Positions 63,745 to 64,000 of a stretch of DNA of 64,000 nt are shown piece by piece (positions within the stretch are counted from its first letter, which is position 1; the number at the start of each line of letters is the position of its first letter). This stretch comes from Scylla paramamosain (Eukaryota; Arthropoda; Malacostraca; Decapoda; Portunidae). The position numbers and the translations under genes were made by a program. The notes under the pieces were generated by a model that was given only the letters and a program-made list of their open reading frames with translations, ran no database searches and had not been told where the DNA came from. The stretch is from NCBI RefSeq assembly GCF_035594125.1, contig NC_087156.1, positions 26,051,997 through 26,115,996 on the forward strand, written 5' to 3'.

Positions 63745-63956
63745 GAATTATTTAGAATTTCCCCGGTAAACTGTGGAACTCCCTGCCTGCTTATGTATTT
63801 CAACTTTCCTATGACTTTAATTCCTTCAAGAGGGAGGTTTCAAGACACTTATCCTTCAATTTTTGACTGCTGCTTTAGACCCTGTTCTGGGACTGACATC
63901 TCAGTGTTTTTTTTTTTTCCTTGGTCAGTATCCCTCCTGCATAAAAAAAAAAAAAA
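63745..63956 (+). mobile_element. LINE-1x 3' end fragment
   Basis: Matches the last part of the family (TTCAAGAGGGAGGTTTCAAG, then the 3' UTR, T run, CCTTGGTCAGTATCC and A tail). Confidence 0.8.
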
Positions 63957-64000
63957 CTCACAAAATTAAAATGCACAGATCCCTGGATATCCTTCTATAG

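Overview
The window looks like a piece of a decapod crustacean genome, probably a crab or close relative. The evidence is a multi-exon vitellogenin gene of decapod type at the left end, very long dinucleotide and trinucleotide microsatellites, TTAGG-like arthropod repeats and several families of arthropod-type transposons. Apart from the vitellogenin gene (1-8169), almost everything I can recognise is mobile DNA, and much of it is nested.

Region by region: 1-8169 holds twelve 3' exons of vitellogenin, which join in frame to about 2,048 residues and end in a von Willebrand factor D domain. 8409-14975 holds copies of one non-LTR retrotransposon family (called LINE-1x here), with a near full-length copy on the minus strand inserted into an older plus-strand copy. 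14976-17867 is intergenic, with a long (TA)n tract, a possible orphan exon, a TTAGG-like array and the 3' part of another LINE. 17868-20110 is the left half of a third LINE-1x copy; its right half is at 44892-45830.

Between those halves sits a 24.8-kb Polinton/Maverick element (20111-44891) with a 6-bp target duplication (GACGGT) and terminal inverted repeats of about 860 bp. All its genes read rightwards: minor-capsid-like segment, protein-primed DNA polymerase B, FtsK/HerA-type packaging ATPase, retroviral-like integrase with chromodomain, an unassigned 283-residue protein, an apparent macro-domain protein, a second minor-capsid-like fragment, a small basic virion-type protein, a major capsid protein, an adenain-like protease and a spliced proline-rich protein of unknown function. 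It is decayed: there are in-frame stops (many TGA), frameshifts and a tandem duplication, and two integrase catalytic positions look substituted. Two younger elements landed in it: a LINE-1x copy inside the polymerase gene (25197-28376) and an LTR retrotransposon of Ty3/Gypsy type inside the protease gene (35894-42491). The Ty3 element is young, with LTRs about 99% identical, open gag and pol, an initiator-Met-tRNA primer site and a canonical -1 frameshift heptamer. The order of events is therefore LINE-1x, then Polinton, then LINE-1x and Ty3.

45831-64000 contains a 49-bp minisatellite, decayed LINE fragments, a spliced hAT transposase remnant on the minus strand (49580-54460) that is itself interrupted by another DNA transposon (51089-53570), an intact-looking divergent hAT-like transposon set in a (TA)n microsatellite (58424-61250), a second TTAGG-like array and a final LINE-1x tail. 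No tRNA, rRNA or CRISPR was recognised. All family assignments come from reading motifs by eye; no database search was run.
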